A DNA stretch of 64,000 nt, taken from the NCBI RefSeq assembly GCF_017539065.1, contig NZ_JAFYHP010000027.1, forward strand, positions 1-64,000, given 5' to 3'. Position 1 is the first letter of the stretch. Each line of letters opens with the position of its first letter. Shown here piece by piece: positions 7,328 through 17,327 of this stretch. This DNA is from Methanobrevibacter sp. Lineage in GTDB: Archaea > Methanobacteriota > Methanobacteria > Methanobacteriales > Methanobacteriaceae. The translations under genes and the position numbers were made by a program. Under the pieces are notes generated by a model, which was not told the origin of the DNA, searched no databases, and saw only the letters and a program-made list of their open reading frames with translations.

Positions 7328-10300
7328 TTGAATAAGGCTGATAAATTTATAATAGTTTTAATACTTATCATTTTTTGTGCGTCAATTTCTCAAGTATCTG
7401 CAATAAATGTTGATGGAAATGGAACTTATAACATTTCACAAAGTGACATAAACCAAATCAATTCAACTGACAGTATAGACGAGATAATTCTTGAAAATTC
7501 GAATAATGAAATATTAGAAAATAGTTATCCTACAGTCAATTACCATGGAGGCTATTATAACCAATCCAATCTGACACTTGAGCTAAATATTAACAATGCA
7601 AACTCAATCACTTATAGCTGGGATAACACCACATGGCTTGAGTCAAACCACTCTCTTTCATTTATTTTACCAAACGGAATATATGATTTATATTATCATA
7701 GTGATGAATTAATTTCTCATGAGCATTATGTCATTGACTGTGTAGCACCTTCACTTTCAAGCAACTATCAATCAGACTTATACTACACATCCATATTGGT
7801 GAACTTATCTGCAACAGACAATCTGGACAGCAATCCCAAAATATACTACACCATTGATGGGTCTGATCCTTTAGAAAACGGCATCTTATTTGAGGATTTG
7901 ATTAATGTTTCACGAACTACAAGTTTAAAATTTTATGCCGAAGACTTTGGAGGGCTGAAAAGTCCAGTTGTTTGTCGAAACTACATATTCGCCCGTGTGG
8001 GAAACATAAACTCCGGAAAAGGATTTAGAACAATACAATCAGCCATTGACGACAACGATACAGTAAATGGGGATGTTATCTATGTTGGTCCTGGCATATT
8101 TTACGGACCTATATACCTGACAAAATCAGTATCATTGATTGGAAGGGGAAGCCCAACAATCACGGTAAAAGACAATTATCCAACCATCAATTATCCCGGA
8201 GGCTACTATAACCAGTCCAATTTAACCATTGAATTAACAATACTGGAAGATGAATACATATGGTACAGTTGGGACAATAACCATTGGATACAGTCATTTG
8301 ACAGTCTTAATTTCACATTACGTAATGGTGTTTATGACCTGTACTATGAATATGGAAGCGGAATAACACATCAGCATTATCTAATCGACAATAAAGCTCC
8401 TTTAGTGTGGTGTAATTATTATTCGGATTTATACTCTGATTCTATTTCAGTAAACCTGTCTTGTTGGGACAATTTGGATAATGATTCAAAAATTTATTAT
8501 ACAATTGACGGATCTAATCCACTGACTAATGGAATTTTATACTCAAATCCTATTAATGTCAGTTCAACTACTTGCCTAAAGTTTTATGCAGAGGATTTCG
8601 CAGGCCTTAAAAGCGATGTCATTACTTGCAATTACATTTTTGATAATGTTGCCAACATCAATTCCGGTAAAGGATTCAATACAATACAATCAGCAATCAG
8701 TGATGCGGATACTCATGATGGGGACACAATAAAAGTAAAAGAAGGATTATATCAAGAACACATTACCGTTAATAAATATTTGAACTTGATTGGTTACAAT
8801 GCAACTCTAAAAGGTTCATCATCCAGTAATCCGGTTATTGGAATTACAAATCCAGGAAGCAACAGTCTAGTGTATGGCTTTAAGATAGTTAATTCAACTT
8901 TCGGTGTTGTAGTTTTAAATGCATCCAATGTTTCAATAATTGGGAATACTTTTTTAAATCTTTACAGTTCAATTGAAACCGATGGTGATGTGAATTCATT
9001 AATTGCATACAATACAATCGACTGCGACCATTATATTGGAGGTATGTCCGGATGCACGATTAGAAAGTCCGATAATTTAACAATGTTTAATAATACTATC
9101 TTTTTAAACTCAAATGATAATTCTGCAGGAGTTATCATTACAGACGCTACTTCTGATAATATTTCAATAACAAACAATAAGCTGTCTAGTAAAAATTCTT
9201 TAAAAGGTTTTGGATTGTATGTTACATGCTCAAATATTCATATTGAAGAAAATACTATCTCCAATTTTAGTGCTGCTTTATTTATCGTTTCATCCAATTC
9301 ATTAATCTATAATAATTATTTAAACGATAATGGTTGCGGTGCATATTTACTTGTTTCAATAAATAATACTTATAAATCAAATAATATTTTCAATAATATT
9401 TATGGAGTTTATCTGCATCCTTCTCTTTCATCTTCTGGTGATTCATTTTATCTGAATCGTTTATGTGATAATTTATATTATGATTTCTGCTCACAGGCAA
9501 CATGTCCTTATGTTATTGATGATAATTGGTGGGGTGACAATACTCCAATGATTTCAACTGACCAGCATGTGCTTGCAAATGTATTTAACTCTACTGGAAA
9601 CCTAATCATGAATTCATGGATAGTCATGAATCTTTTTTCCGCATCATATACCATTGATGATAACAGTTTTGTTCAAAGAGCACAATTCTATCTGGACATG
9701 ACCTACAATAATCTGGGTCATGACTTATCATATGAGGGTTATCTTCCAGATGGTTTGGAAACATTGATTTATTGCTTTAATAATAATGCAAATTACAAAT
9801 ATAATCTCAGTTACTTAAAACAGGGAAAGGCATTTGTTGATTTTCAGTTAAGTGATTTATTCAGCAGCTGGAATAACATCTATGTTGTTTCACATTTCGA
9901 TTATGGAAACATTACCCGCACATTCAATAAGAAAGCCACAATTGACATTACTTTATTCTCATCAGCCGAAGATGTTGATAGTGAATGCTTTGTAAACTAC
10001 ACTGCTTCTCTTGATTTTGTAAATGACACTTCTTGGATTACAGTCAGCTGGACTGAAACAGGTTTGTATTCAGGTGTTATTAATCTGATTGTTGATGGGG
10101 AGATTATAGAATCATTCAATATCACTAACTTGTTTTATCAGACTTTTAAGGATGATTATCGAAGTGAAGTTTTTGAGGCAATTAAATTCTTCAACAATGT
10201 TTTTGCCAGCATGAAACAAGGAGTGTGGCAACCTAATTATTATTATTTAAGTTTTGCCGAAATGGCCAACATTGATTATACTGATTATGAGTTAGTTTAT

Positions 10301-11941
10301 TACACATTCTTGAATTATCTTCGATTGTTTTATAATTTGACTGATAGTGAAATTAGTTTTGTTAACTCTCATAAAAATCTTTTCATTGACATTGTAGAGA
10401 TAGTGGTTGATTTTCATGGTGATGTAACGCCGGACATTAATTTTGATTTTGAAGGGGAACATAAGGTTTTATCTACACCGTCCAGTTATGCTCATCGCAT
10501 AAGTAACATTTATTATACTAATATTGAGGATGAAAATAATGTCAGTATTGGTTATGAGGGTATGAGAAGCTTTGCTGTTGTGAAAGGAAATGTAAGTGAT
10601 GATATCTTAAGATACTGGTTAAACCAAAAAGAAAATTATGAACCTGGTTTGATGAAAGCCGCTTATGGTACTTTTTTAACTTCCCTTCTGGTGATTTATG
10701 AAAATGACCGTGTGGCCGATGAGGCGGCTGAGAAGTATAATGTGACATGGAGTCGTATCAGTCCTGTTTGTGTTTCACTGTGCAATGACTATAATTGCCT
10801 GTACATTACTGGTGAATCGGATCATGGAATGGGTCGGGAAGCAACTGGTAATGATAGTGGTGTTTGGAAGTTTAATTTTGCTACAAGTTTCAGTTTCAGT
10901 CTTGTTGAGCAGTTAGTTGGCAATAATGTCTGGAACACGACGGTTATTGGTAGTGTGACACTTGGTTTGATTGAAACTTATATTAATAATGGGACTTTGG
11001 AGATATTTACCAGTAATGGTTATACTTTTATTAAGCGTGAAGGGGATAACAGTACTTTATTGTTTTTAGATTTGGAAACGGGTATTGTTCGTGATATTTT
11101 CAGTTATTATGGATTGCTTGGAACAATGCCCTGTTATCATGACAACATTACGGAAAATGCTTGGAACTATGGAAATAATACATTAGATAAATCAAGTGAT
11201 GACTTTAAAGATTTGTTAAATATCACTAATTTTTCAATTAATATGGGAATTATTATTGGTTTAGTTTCAGGGGAATCATTAGTCATTGGTGAAGGGGCAG
11301 GATTAGTAATTACTGGAACTGGTATAGGCATATTCGGGATTGCTTTAGTCCCTATTGCATTTGAATTGTTACGTCCGGATATTGCAAATTTATTTGAAAT
11401 ATATGGTTTATATGATTTATCAGAATATTACTACAATAATAATGTTTTAGATATGCTTTTTGATACATTATATTATAAATTTTTTGGAGAAAATAGCAAA
11501 ATTCCATTAGAACAAAGAATGGTATTATTTTCATATTTTACATTTAATTTTTTAAATCATCCTGAATTTATTTCATTTTCAATTGCTAATCCGAATTCTG
11601 ATTTAAATAAATTAATTAATTTTGTTACTTCATTCTCTAAAAAACATTATGATTATACACGTCAACCGAATTTAAATGATGTTTACAGCAAGATAAAAAA
11701 TACACCATCTCCTGATCCAAAGTCTCCATGGGAGATGCTTGCTGAACATGTAAGAGATTCAGCACAAGATTTAATTGAATGTATTAAAAATGGTGATGTT
11801 AAAGGTTTTTTCCATAATTCAATAGTGATAACATTTGGAGCATTCTGTGTTCTAGCTTATGTAGTTAATAGTTTAGGTGATGAAATTTCAGAAGCTTTTA
11901 TAGAAATTTATGAAAAAATTATAATGGATTATCTGCCTTAA
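7328..11941 (+). CDS. Large secreted adhesin-like protein (chitobiase-C repeats, beta-helix, unusual C-terminal domain)
   Basis: 1537 residues from the TTG at 7328; AGGAG at 7314-7318 fits it better than the TTG at 7322. A signal peptide (NKADKFIIVLILIIFCASIS) leads into two copies of a unit with a chitobiase/hexosaminidase-C-like motif (KIYYTIDGSDPLENGILF, about residue 175, and KIYYTIDGSNPLTNGILY, about 393). Each is followed by NINSGKGF-x-TIQSAI, the start of a NosD-like beta-helix that runs to about residue 740. The last ~750 residues match no domain I know. They contain a Gly-rich hydrophobic stretch near residues 1300-1350 (GEGAGLVITGTGIGIFGIAL) and a C-terminal hydrophobic helix. TPR and membrane genes follow within 20 bp. 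Confidence 0.8.
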   Translation: MNKADKFIIVLILIIFCASISQVSAINVDGNGTYNISQSDINQINSTDSIDEIILENSNNEILENSYPTVNYHGGYYNQSNLTLELNINNANSITYSWDNTTWLESNHSLSFILPNGIYDLYYHSDELISHEHYVIDCVAPSLSSNYQSDLYYTSILVNLSATDNLDSNPKIYYTIDGSDPLENGILFEDLINVSRTTSLKFYAEDFGGLKSPVVCRNYIFARVGNINSGKGFRTIQSAIDDNDTVNGDVIYVGPGIFYGPIYLTKSVSLIGRGSPTITVKDNYPTINYPGGYYNQSNLTIELTILEDEYIWYSWDNNHWIQSFDSLNFTLRNGVYDLYYEYGSGITHQHYLIDNKAPLVWCNYYSDLYSDSISVNLSCWDNLDNDSKIYYTIDGSNPLTNGILYSNPINVSSTTCLKFYAEDFAGLKSDVITCNYIFDNVANINSGKGFNTIQSAISDADTHDGDTIKVKEGLYQEHITVNKYLNLIGYNATLKGSSSSNPVIGITNPGSNSLVYGFKIVNSTFGVVVLNASNVSIIGNTFLNLYSSIETDGDVNSLIAYNTIDCDHYIGGMSGCTIRKSDNLTMFNNTIFLNSNDNSAGVIITDATSDNISITNNKLSSKNSLKGFGLYVTCSNIHIEENTISNFSAALFIVSSNSLIYNNYLNDNGCGAYLLVSINNTYKSNNIFNNIYGVYLHPSLSSSGDSFYLNRLCDNLYYDFCSQATCPYVIDDNWWGDNTPMISTDQHVLANVFNSTGNLIMNSWIVMNLFSASYTIDDNSFVQRAQFYLDMTYNNLGHDLSYEGYLPDGLETLIYCFNNNANYKYNLSYLKQGKAFVDFQLSDLFSSWNNIYVVSHFDYGNITRTFNKKATIDITLFSSAEDVDSECFVNYTASLDFVNDTSWITVSWTETGLYSGVINLIVDGEIIESFNITNLFYQTFKDDYRSEVFEAIKFFNNVFASMKQGVWQPNYYYLSFAEMANIDYTDYELVYYTFLNYLRLFYNLTDSEISFVNSHKNLFIDIVEIVVDFHGDVTPDINFDFEGEHKVLSTPSSYAHRISNIYYTNIEDENNVSIGYEGMRSFAVVKGNVSDDILRYWLNQKENYEPGLMKAAYGTFLTSLLVIYENDRVADEAAEKYNVTWSRISPVCVSLCNDYNCLYITGESDHGMGREATGNDSGVWKFNFATSFSFSLVEQLVGNNVWNTTVIGSVTLGLIETYINNGTLEIFTSNGYTFIKREGDNSTLLFLDLETGIVRDIFSYYGLLGTMPCYHDNITENAWNYGNNTLDKSSDDFKDLLNITNFSINMGIIIGLVSGESLVIGEGAGLVITGTGIGIFGIALVPIAFELLRPDIANLFEIYGLYDLSEYYYNNNVLDMLFDTLYYKFFGENSKIPLEQRMVLFSYFTFNFLNHPEFISFSIANPNSDLNKLINFVTSFSKKHYDYTRQPNLNDVYSKIKNTPSPDPKSPWEMLAEHVRDSAQDLIECIKNGDVKGFFHNSIVITFGAFCVLAYVVNSLGDEISEAFIEIYEKIIMDYLP

Positions 11942-11958
11942 GAGGATTTGATGGTTTT

Positions 11959-13116
11959 ATGAAGTTTAGGGATTTTAGTTTAAAAAATAAAAGAGAATAT
12001 CATAAAGCGCAGAATTTTTTAGAGAGGGGGAATTATTATGGGGCTTTAGATATCTTTAATGGTTTATTAGAAAAAAATTATCATGTATTTTATGTTTTAT
12101 CGAATCTAATAACTATTCATAAAGAATTGAATTCATTAGACATTCTTTTGGATAAAATTAATGATTTAATGAATGATAAACAATATAATCAGGACGAACT
12201 GTTAATACAAAAGGGATATGTATTATATCTTCAAAGGGATTATGATAATGCTCTTGAATGTCTTGATGAAGTTTTAAATAATGACCCTGATAATCTGTGG
12301 GCATTCTTCTACAAACTCAAAGTTTTAAAAGATATGGATCTTTGCACGGATTTTAATTCATTATTTATAAGAATAAAAGAATCTAATCCGGATTATTATT
12401 TATCATTATCAATAGGGGAGTTCTTTTTAGAATTAGAAATGTTTGACGAATCTTTATTCTGTTTTGATTTGAGTTTAAAAAAGAATTCTAAAACTTATAA
12501 TGCTTGGGTGTATAAAGGATTGTGCTTAAAAGAAATGGGAAGATATGATGAAGCATTAAAATCATTAGATGCTAGTTTAAAACTAAGCCCATATGACCCT
12601 ATTTCATGGAATTGTAAAGGTTTGGTTTATAATTCGATTGAAGACTGGGATAATGCAATCAGGTGTTTTGATAAATGTTTAATGTTAGATTCAAATTATA
12701 TTTCTGCTATTGTAAATAAAGCAACATCATATTATAAAAAAGGAAAAACAGATGAATCCATTGATTGTTGCGAGTTGGCATTGAGTATGGATTGTGAAAA
12801 TTATCAGATATGGGATAATTATGCTACTTTTTTAGCGGCTGAAAATCGTTTTGAAGAATCTCTAAAAGCATATGATGAGGCATTAAAATTGAGTCATAAT
12901 GACTTAAAAGTATTGGAAAATAAATTAATTCTTTTGTATAATATGAAAGATTGGGAAAGTTTATCATGTTTATGTGACAAGATAATAGATATTGACAATA
13001 CAATTTATTGGGTTTGGGATTACAAAATTCAAGCATTAAAACAATTAAATAAACAGGATGAAATAATATCTGCACAAGAAGAGTTATTAAAAATTTTTCC
13101 GGATAAAAAAATTTGA
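11959..13116 (+). CDS. TPR repeat protein
   Basis: 385 residues with no signal peptide, so cytoplasmic. At least eight 34-residue tetratricopeptide units are visible, for example YNAWVYKGLCLKEMGRYDEA and DPISWNCKGLVYNSIEDWDN, with the usual W/L-G-A-P spacing. TPR arrays bind proteins; the partner is not evident. The gene begins 17 bp after the adhesin 7328-11941, and its stop overlaps the start of the next gene (TGATG), so all are likely one transcript. A second TPR gene follows at 13728. Confidence 0.85.
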   Translation: MKFRDFSLKNKREYHKAQNFLERGNYYGALDIFNGLLEKNYHVFYVLSNLITIHKELNSLDILLDKINDLMNDKQYNQDELLIQKGYVLYLQRDYDNALECLDEVLNNDPDNLWAFFYKLKVLKDMDLCTDFNSLFIRIKESNPDYYLSLSIGEFFLELEMFDESLFCFDLSLKKNSKTYNAWVYKGLCLKEMGRYDEALKSLDASLKLSPYDPISWNCKGLVYNSIEDWDNAIRCFDKCLMLDSNYISAIVNKATSYYKKGKTDESIDCCELALSMDCENYQIWDNYATFLAAENRFEESLKAYDEALKLSHNDLKVLENKLILLYNMKDWESLSCLCDKIIDIDNTIYWVWDYKIQALKQLNKQDEIISAQEELLKIFPDKKI

Positions 13117-13406
13117 TGGTCTTATTCATGTTAGAAAATTTTAAAAAATATGTTTCAATTGTCTTTTTAATATCATTATCGATTTCTTTAATCTTTAACA
13201 TCGTTAATTTTAATTTAAAGGATTTTATCAAAACATTACTAGAATCAATGATTTTATTGTATTTTGCTATGAGTTTAATAATTCATTTCACTTATAGACT
13301 TAAGGGCATTGATAAATGGGACGAGTTTTTTTATAAATTAATCATTATTGATACTGTATTTTTTTGTATATTGATTTTGCTTGAAAAATATAAGATACTT
13401 GGATGA
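13116..13406 (+). CDS. Small membrane protein, about three helices
   Basis: 96 residues from the ATG at 13116, which overlaps the upstream TGA (TGATG); an ATG at 13128 is also possible. The sequence is hydrophobic with segments near SIVFLISLSISLIFNIVNF, an ILLYFAMSLIIHFTY stretch and a VFFCILILL stretch. No motif or family is recognised. Its place between a TPR gene and another small membrane gene behind an adhesin suggests a shared role at the membrane. Confidence 0.65.
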   Translation: MVLFMLENFKKYVSIVFLISLSISLIFNIVNFNLKDFIKTLLESMILLYFAMSLIIHFTYRLKGIDKWDEFFYKLIIIDTVFFCILILLEKYKILG

Positions 13407-13412
13407 TGCATT

Positions 13413-13703
13413 ATGGATGAAGAAAATAATATTTTAGTTTTATATCTATTTGTGATATTTTTAGGTATATTTATTGTATCCAGTTATTTCATTATTTTTC
13501 AACGTTCAATTGAGTGTTATATAATCATGGTTTTGCTTTCAGACAGTATTTTATTAATATTTTATGATTTTTTATCCAGGAACAAGTATGAATTGTTTAA
13601 TAAGACATTGAATTTCAAATCATTCTTTTTAATCTGGGCAGTATTCTTTGTAATTTTTTCCTTAATTCTTTTTCCGAAAAATCGGCTAGACAAGTATTTT
13701 TAA
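13413..13703 (+). CDS. Small membrane protein, three helices
   Basis: 96 residues with hydrophobic segments near residues 7-28, 35-52 and 70-88, and a basic C-terminus (PKNRLDKYF). It has the size and helix plan of the preceding 13116-13406 product, 6 bp upstream, and may be a diverged duplicate. No catalytic or binding motif is visible. Part of the 7328-14627 gene string. Confidence 0.65.
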   Translation: MDEENNILVLYLFVIFLGIFIVSSYFIIFQRSIECYIIMVLLSDSILLIFYDFLSRNKYELFNKTLNFKSFFLIWAVFFVIFSLILFPKNRLDKYF

Positions 13704-13727
13704 GTATCAAATATGAGGGGATTTGAC

Positions 13728-14627
13728 ATGTTAAAAAAACATTCTTCGAAATATCTTTTAAAAAAGGCTAAACATTATTCTGATAATTTCAATAACAGAA
13801 AAGCCATTACTTATCTTGATAAGCTTTTAAGTTTGGATAGGGATAATTTAGATGCCTTATTATTGAAGGGTTTAAGTCATGCGTTCCTGTTTGAAAAGGA
13901 TGAATCTCTTGATTGTTTTAATAGGGCTTTAGAAATTGATTCCAATAATTTGAATGTCTATCTTAAAAAGGGGGTAGCATGTTATTATCTTGAAGAATAT
14001 GAATTGGCAATCAGTGCTTTTAATAAAATTATTGAAACAGTTCCTGATGAGCCATTTTCACTAAATCATATCGGGTCTTGTTATTTGTATTTAAATGAAT
14101 ATGACAGGGCATTCACATATTTTGATAAAGTTTTAACAGATGATAGTGAAAATACGGATGCGTTGCTAAATATGAGTCTCTATTATAATGAGCTGGAAAT
14201 GTATGATGAGTCTCTGGATTGTCTCAACAGACTTCTTAAAATCAATCCCTGTGTTGGGGCAGCATTTTTACAAATGTCAAATGTCTATAAAAACAAAGGT
14301 GATTATCCAAAAGCAATTGAATGCATTGATAATGTATTAAAGCAAAATCCAAATGACTTGATGTCTCAGATAACAAAATATCTGTTACATGCTTACAATG
14401 GTGAATATGAATTATCATTAAATGGTTTTAAAAGCATTTCAGTTAGTGATTTTGATAATCATGGTATGATTAGCATGTATTATAGTTATTATGGGTATGC
14501 ATTGGAAGAAATGGGAAAATACACAGAAGCGATAAATATTTATGATGAATACTTAAGAAAATATGATAAATTTCCCACTAAAGAAATCGAAGAACAGAAG
14601 AATAGAATATTAAATAAAAAAATGTAA
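13728..14627 (+). CDS. TPR repeat protein
   Basis: 299 residues from the ATG at 13728, which has GAGGGG 7 bases upstream; an in-frame ATG at 13713 lacks one. About seven TPR units, for example DALLLKGLSHAFLFEKDESL and LNVYLKKGVACYYLEEYELA, cover nearly the whole chain. It is cytoplasmic and closely resembles the TPR protein at 11959. Its stop codon lies inside the left arm of the terminator shared with the convergent adhesin gene. Confidence 0.85.
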   Translation: MLKKHSSKYLLKKAKHYSDNFNNRKAITYLDKLLSLDRDNLDALLLKGLSHAFLFEKDESLDCFNRALEIDSNNLNVYLKKGVACYYLEEYELAISAFNKIIETVPDEPFSLNHIGSCYLYLNEYDRAFTYFDKVLTDDSENTDALLNMSLYYNELEMYDESLDCLNRLLKINPCVGAAFLQMSNVYKNKGDYPKAIECIDNVLKQNPNDLMSQITKYLLHAYNGEYELSLNGFKSISVSDFDNHGMISMYYSYYGYALEEMGKYTEAINIYDEYLRKYDKFPTKEIEEQKNRILNKKM

Positions 14628-14649
14628 AATAGCATTTAAGCTATTTTAC
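14624..14649. terminator. Bidirectional terminator between convergent genes
   Basis: GTAAAATAGC and GCTATTTTAC, a perfect 10-bp stem with loop ATTTAA. The arms contain the stop codons of both neighbours (TAA at 14625-14627, and the minus-strand stop at 14641-14643). The same stem occurs at 7097-7123. Confidence 0.75.
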
Positions 14650-16677
14650 GACAATTTTACTTGTAACACTTTTTGCAGTGTAGTATGCATCACCTGCAAA
14701 CTTGGTTGTTGCCTTGAAGGTTCCTTTTTTAGTCAATTTAACCTTAAAGGTTGCAACACCTTTACTGTTTGTTTTTTCAGTATATGTCTTACCGTTAACC
14801 TTCATGGTGACTTTCTTAGATTTAAGAACTTTACCGGTATTGTCCTTTAAAACTGCTGTAACCTTTTTGGTTGCGGACTTTTTAAAGGTCTTTTTGGCCA
14901 CTGTAAGTTTAGTTGCCTGTTTTGCAATGTTTATGGTGGATGTCTGAACGCATCCATGATATGTTGAATCTCCACTGAAAGATAATGTAACAGGGTATTT
15001 TCCTGCAGTATTAATCGGCAGGCTAAAGCTTGCAACACCATTGCCGTTGGTATTTGCAGTATAGATTTTACCGTTGAAACTAATACTAACACTTTTACTT
15101 GCTAAGGCTTTGCCTGATGCATCCTTAAGTGTAAACTTATAAACACTGCCTTTGGCACTTGCTGCATTAACACTTAAACTGCCTGCAGATATCTGTGTTA
15201 TAATCTGTTGAGGATTAACCTGCAGTGTAGTTGTGAGTGTAGTGCGGTAGTATTGTGATGAGCCGGAATATGTCAAATCCAGTTTCACTTCATTGGAAAG
15301 CCCTTCAATATAGATGTGACCGTACTGGTCGGTGGTCTGTGATTTGCTTGAACCACTGTTTATGCGGTATGAAATCTTTTCACCGACAATGCTTTTGCCA
15401 CCTGCATCATTAAGCTCAACAACGCATTTTCCGTCTTTTACATAAACAATTGACATATAAGTTGAAAGTTGGGCTTTTGGAATCAGCAGATCGCCTGTGG
15501 TTTCGTTGTAGGTGATGCTTTCAAATTCCAGACGGAACTTTTCAATGCCCGGAATGTCTGTGAAGTTATTGTCCTTAAGTATGACGTCACCTGAAGGATC
15601 AATTGAAAGACTTGTAACTATTATTAAATGGTAGAATATTACTGAAGCCTCATCAACTGATGTGTCTAGCTTTTTAACGGTGTTTCCGGTAATGTTTAAA
15701 TCACCTATTACAGACGGGAAACCGTGTGCTGTGTTTTCAGCTTCTGAGTAAATTATCCGGTTGTTGCTTTTGACAATGAACTCGTTACCGGTGATTTCAA
15801 TATTGCTTGATGCCTTTTGAAGACCGATGTATGGCCTGTCCTGTATATCGACAGTAGCATAACCTGAGTATTCCTTACCTCCTGCAGTATAGTTATAGAA
15901 GTAGGTTTCATTAATCATACCGCAGGTAATGAAACGGTTGTTTCTGATTTTATTTCCGTCGGTTGATGCACCGCCGTAAAATATTGCAAAAGTGTTGTTT
16001 ATGAAGGTATTGTTTTCAATCAGGGCATTGCTTGAAGTTGAAGCAATGCTTAAACTGTCATAAATCTGACCGTCAAAGGTATTGTTTATGATGTTCATGT
16101 TCTTTGATCCCATAAGCTGAATCGCCTTGGTACCGGTACCCTCCATGCTGCTAACACTTGTAGTTGCACCGTTGAAATAGGAATTTCTCACTGTAGAATC
16201 ATGAGATGTGGTAAACTCAACGCCATACTCATAATTTAAAAACCTGCAGTTGGTGATTAGGATATTACTTGATACATGAACGTTAATCGCTTTTCCGGTA
16301 ATTTCACCATTGTATCCTGGTAATTCTTTCGGGTTAATGAATGTCAAACCGTCAATAGTAATGTCACTGGCAGACTGGATATTGAATACTGCTCTGGTTG
16401 AATTACCTATGATGGTAACATTGTTTCCTTTAATTGTAACTTTCTTGTTGATGTCAATAGTGTCACTTTTAAGATTATATTCCTTATTGTCTCCTAGGTT
16501 TATTGTATCTCCATCACTGGCTTTGTTTATTGCATTTTCAATTGCAGTTGTGTTGGCGCCGTCAACATTGATATTGGATGTTAATGTGTCTGTCTGGTTT
16601 GATGCCTCAACACTGCTTAAGGTTAATGCGATAAGGCAAATTAAGAGGATGGAAATACAAATTTTTTTGTATTTCAT
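14641..16677 (-). CDS. Adhesin-like protein: beta-helix plus C-terminal Ig-like repeats
   Basis: 678 residues from the ATG at 16677, which has GGAG 9 bases upstream; a TTG at 16692 would add five. Signal peptide (MKYKKICISILLICLIALTL, cleavage near VEAS), then a right-handed parallel beta-helix of NosD/PbH1 type (about 35-340: DITIDGLTFINP, NILITNCRFLNY, NMNIINNTFDGQ). Three Ig-like units follow; the last two have the GVASFSLPINTAGKYPVTLSF and GVATFKVKLTKKGTFKATTKF pattern common in Methanobrevibacter adhesins. The final unit is very Lys-rich, which may suit binding to the cell wall. No membrane anchor. Confidence 0.85.
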   Translation of the reverse strand: MKYKKICISILLICLIALTLSSVEASNQTDTLTSNINVDGANTTAIENAINKASDGDTINLGDNKEYNLKSDTIDINKKVTIKGNNVTIIGNSTRAVFNIQSASDITIDGLTFINPKELPGYNGEITGKAINVHVSSNILITNCRFLNYEYGVEFTTSHDSTVRNSYFNGATTSVSSMEGTGTKAIQLMGSKNMNIINNTFDGQIYDSLSIASTSSNALIENNTFINNTFAIFYGGASTDGNKIRNNRFITCGMINETYFYNYTAGGKEYSGYATVDIQDRPYIGLQKASSNIEITGNEFIVKSNNRIIYSEAENTAHGFPSVIGDLNITGNTVKKLDTSVDEASVIFYHLIIVTSLSIDPSGDVILKDNNFTDIPGIEKFRLEFESITYNETTGDLLIPKAQLSTYMSIVYVKDGKCVVELNDAGGKSIVGEKISYRINSGSSKSQTTDQYGHIYIEGLSNEVKLDLTYSGSSQYYRTTLTTTLQVNPQQIITQISAGSLSVNAASAKGSVYKFTLKDASGKALASKSVSISFNGKIYTANTNGNGVASFSLPINTAGKYPVTLSFSGDSTYHGCVQTSTINIAKQATKLTVAKKTFKKSATKKVTAVLKDNTGKVLKSKKVTMKVNGKTYTEKTNSKGVATFKVKLTKKGTFKATTKFAGDAYYTAKSVTSKIVVK

Positions 16678-16969
16678 TTTATTAATCTCCAAATTAAGAG
16701 ATTTTTCGCATCGGGTTTTAAGTAAATTTAGGCATTTATTTGTTCACATCGGGAGGTGACATGATAGTTTTTGCCCATATAATAATATTATAAAATCGTT
16801 CAATATAAATATTATTATAACGATTACTATTTTGAATTAACTATATTTTAGTGAATTTATTAATTATGATTGTAATTTTTGCAATTATTTTGTTCAGTTT
16901 TTAGTAGTGTTTTAAAACTATATTCATTTTTTTCTAGATTAAAACAATCATTTAACCATATTCCAAACG

Positions 16970-16979
16970 CCCCCCCCCC
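16970..16979. repeat. Run of ten C residues in an AT-rich intergenic region
   Basis: Ten consecutive C residues between two G, the only such run I noticed in the window. It lies in the 650-bp gap between divergent adhesin genes, about 350 bp from the start of 17328-18452. Confidence 0.9.
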
Positions 16980-17071
16980 GAAGTGTTCATTTAGTCTATG
17001 GTGAATTTTAAGCTATTGGATTGTAAATTAAAGCGAATATTTTAAATATGCACATCGGATATATATAATAA

Positions 17072-17097
17072 ATGATATGTACTGGGTTACATATCAT
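17072..17097. promoter_or_regulatory. Perfect 10-bp inverted repeat between divergent adhesin genes
   Basis: ATGATATGTA and TACATATCAT flank CTGGGT. It is either an operator-like palindrome or an RNA hairpin. The gap 16678-17327 also holds four short words ending ATCGG (near 16708, 16747, 17051 and 17119) and the C10 run; I see no credible gene in it. An 11-codon ORF at 16761 with GGGAGGTGA just upstream is too short to call. Confidence 0.5.
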
Positions 17098-17327
17098 AAA
17101 AATAAAAATTAAGAATTTCGTATCGGGATGTAAAAAAAGTTAGAGGTAAAATATAATAAAATTAATCTAAAATGTTTGACGGCATTTTATGTTTTTCTCC
17201 TTTAATTAATTATTGAAATGAATGTTAATTCATAACAAAAGGCAGAATAAACAAATTAACCAATTATATTAAACCTCTACTTATTTTATTTGATACATGT
17301 TCTTAATAAACCTTAAGGTGAAAAATT

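Noticed and set aside
16761..16793. 11-codon ORF directly after GGGAGGTGA
   Set aside because: Very short, spacing to the ATG is too tight, and nothing similar was found nearby; kept only as a remark under the intergenic palindrome.
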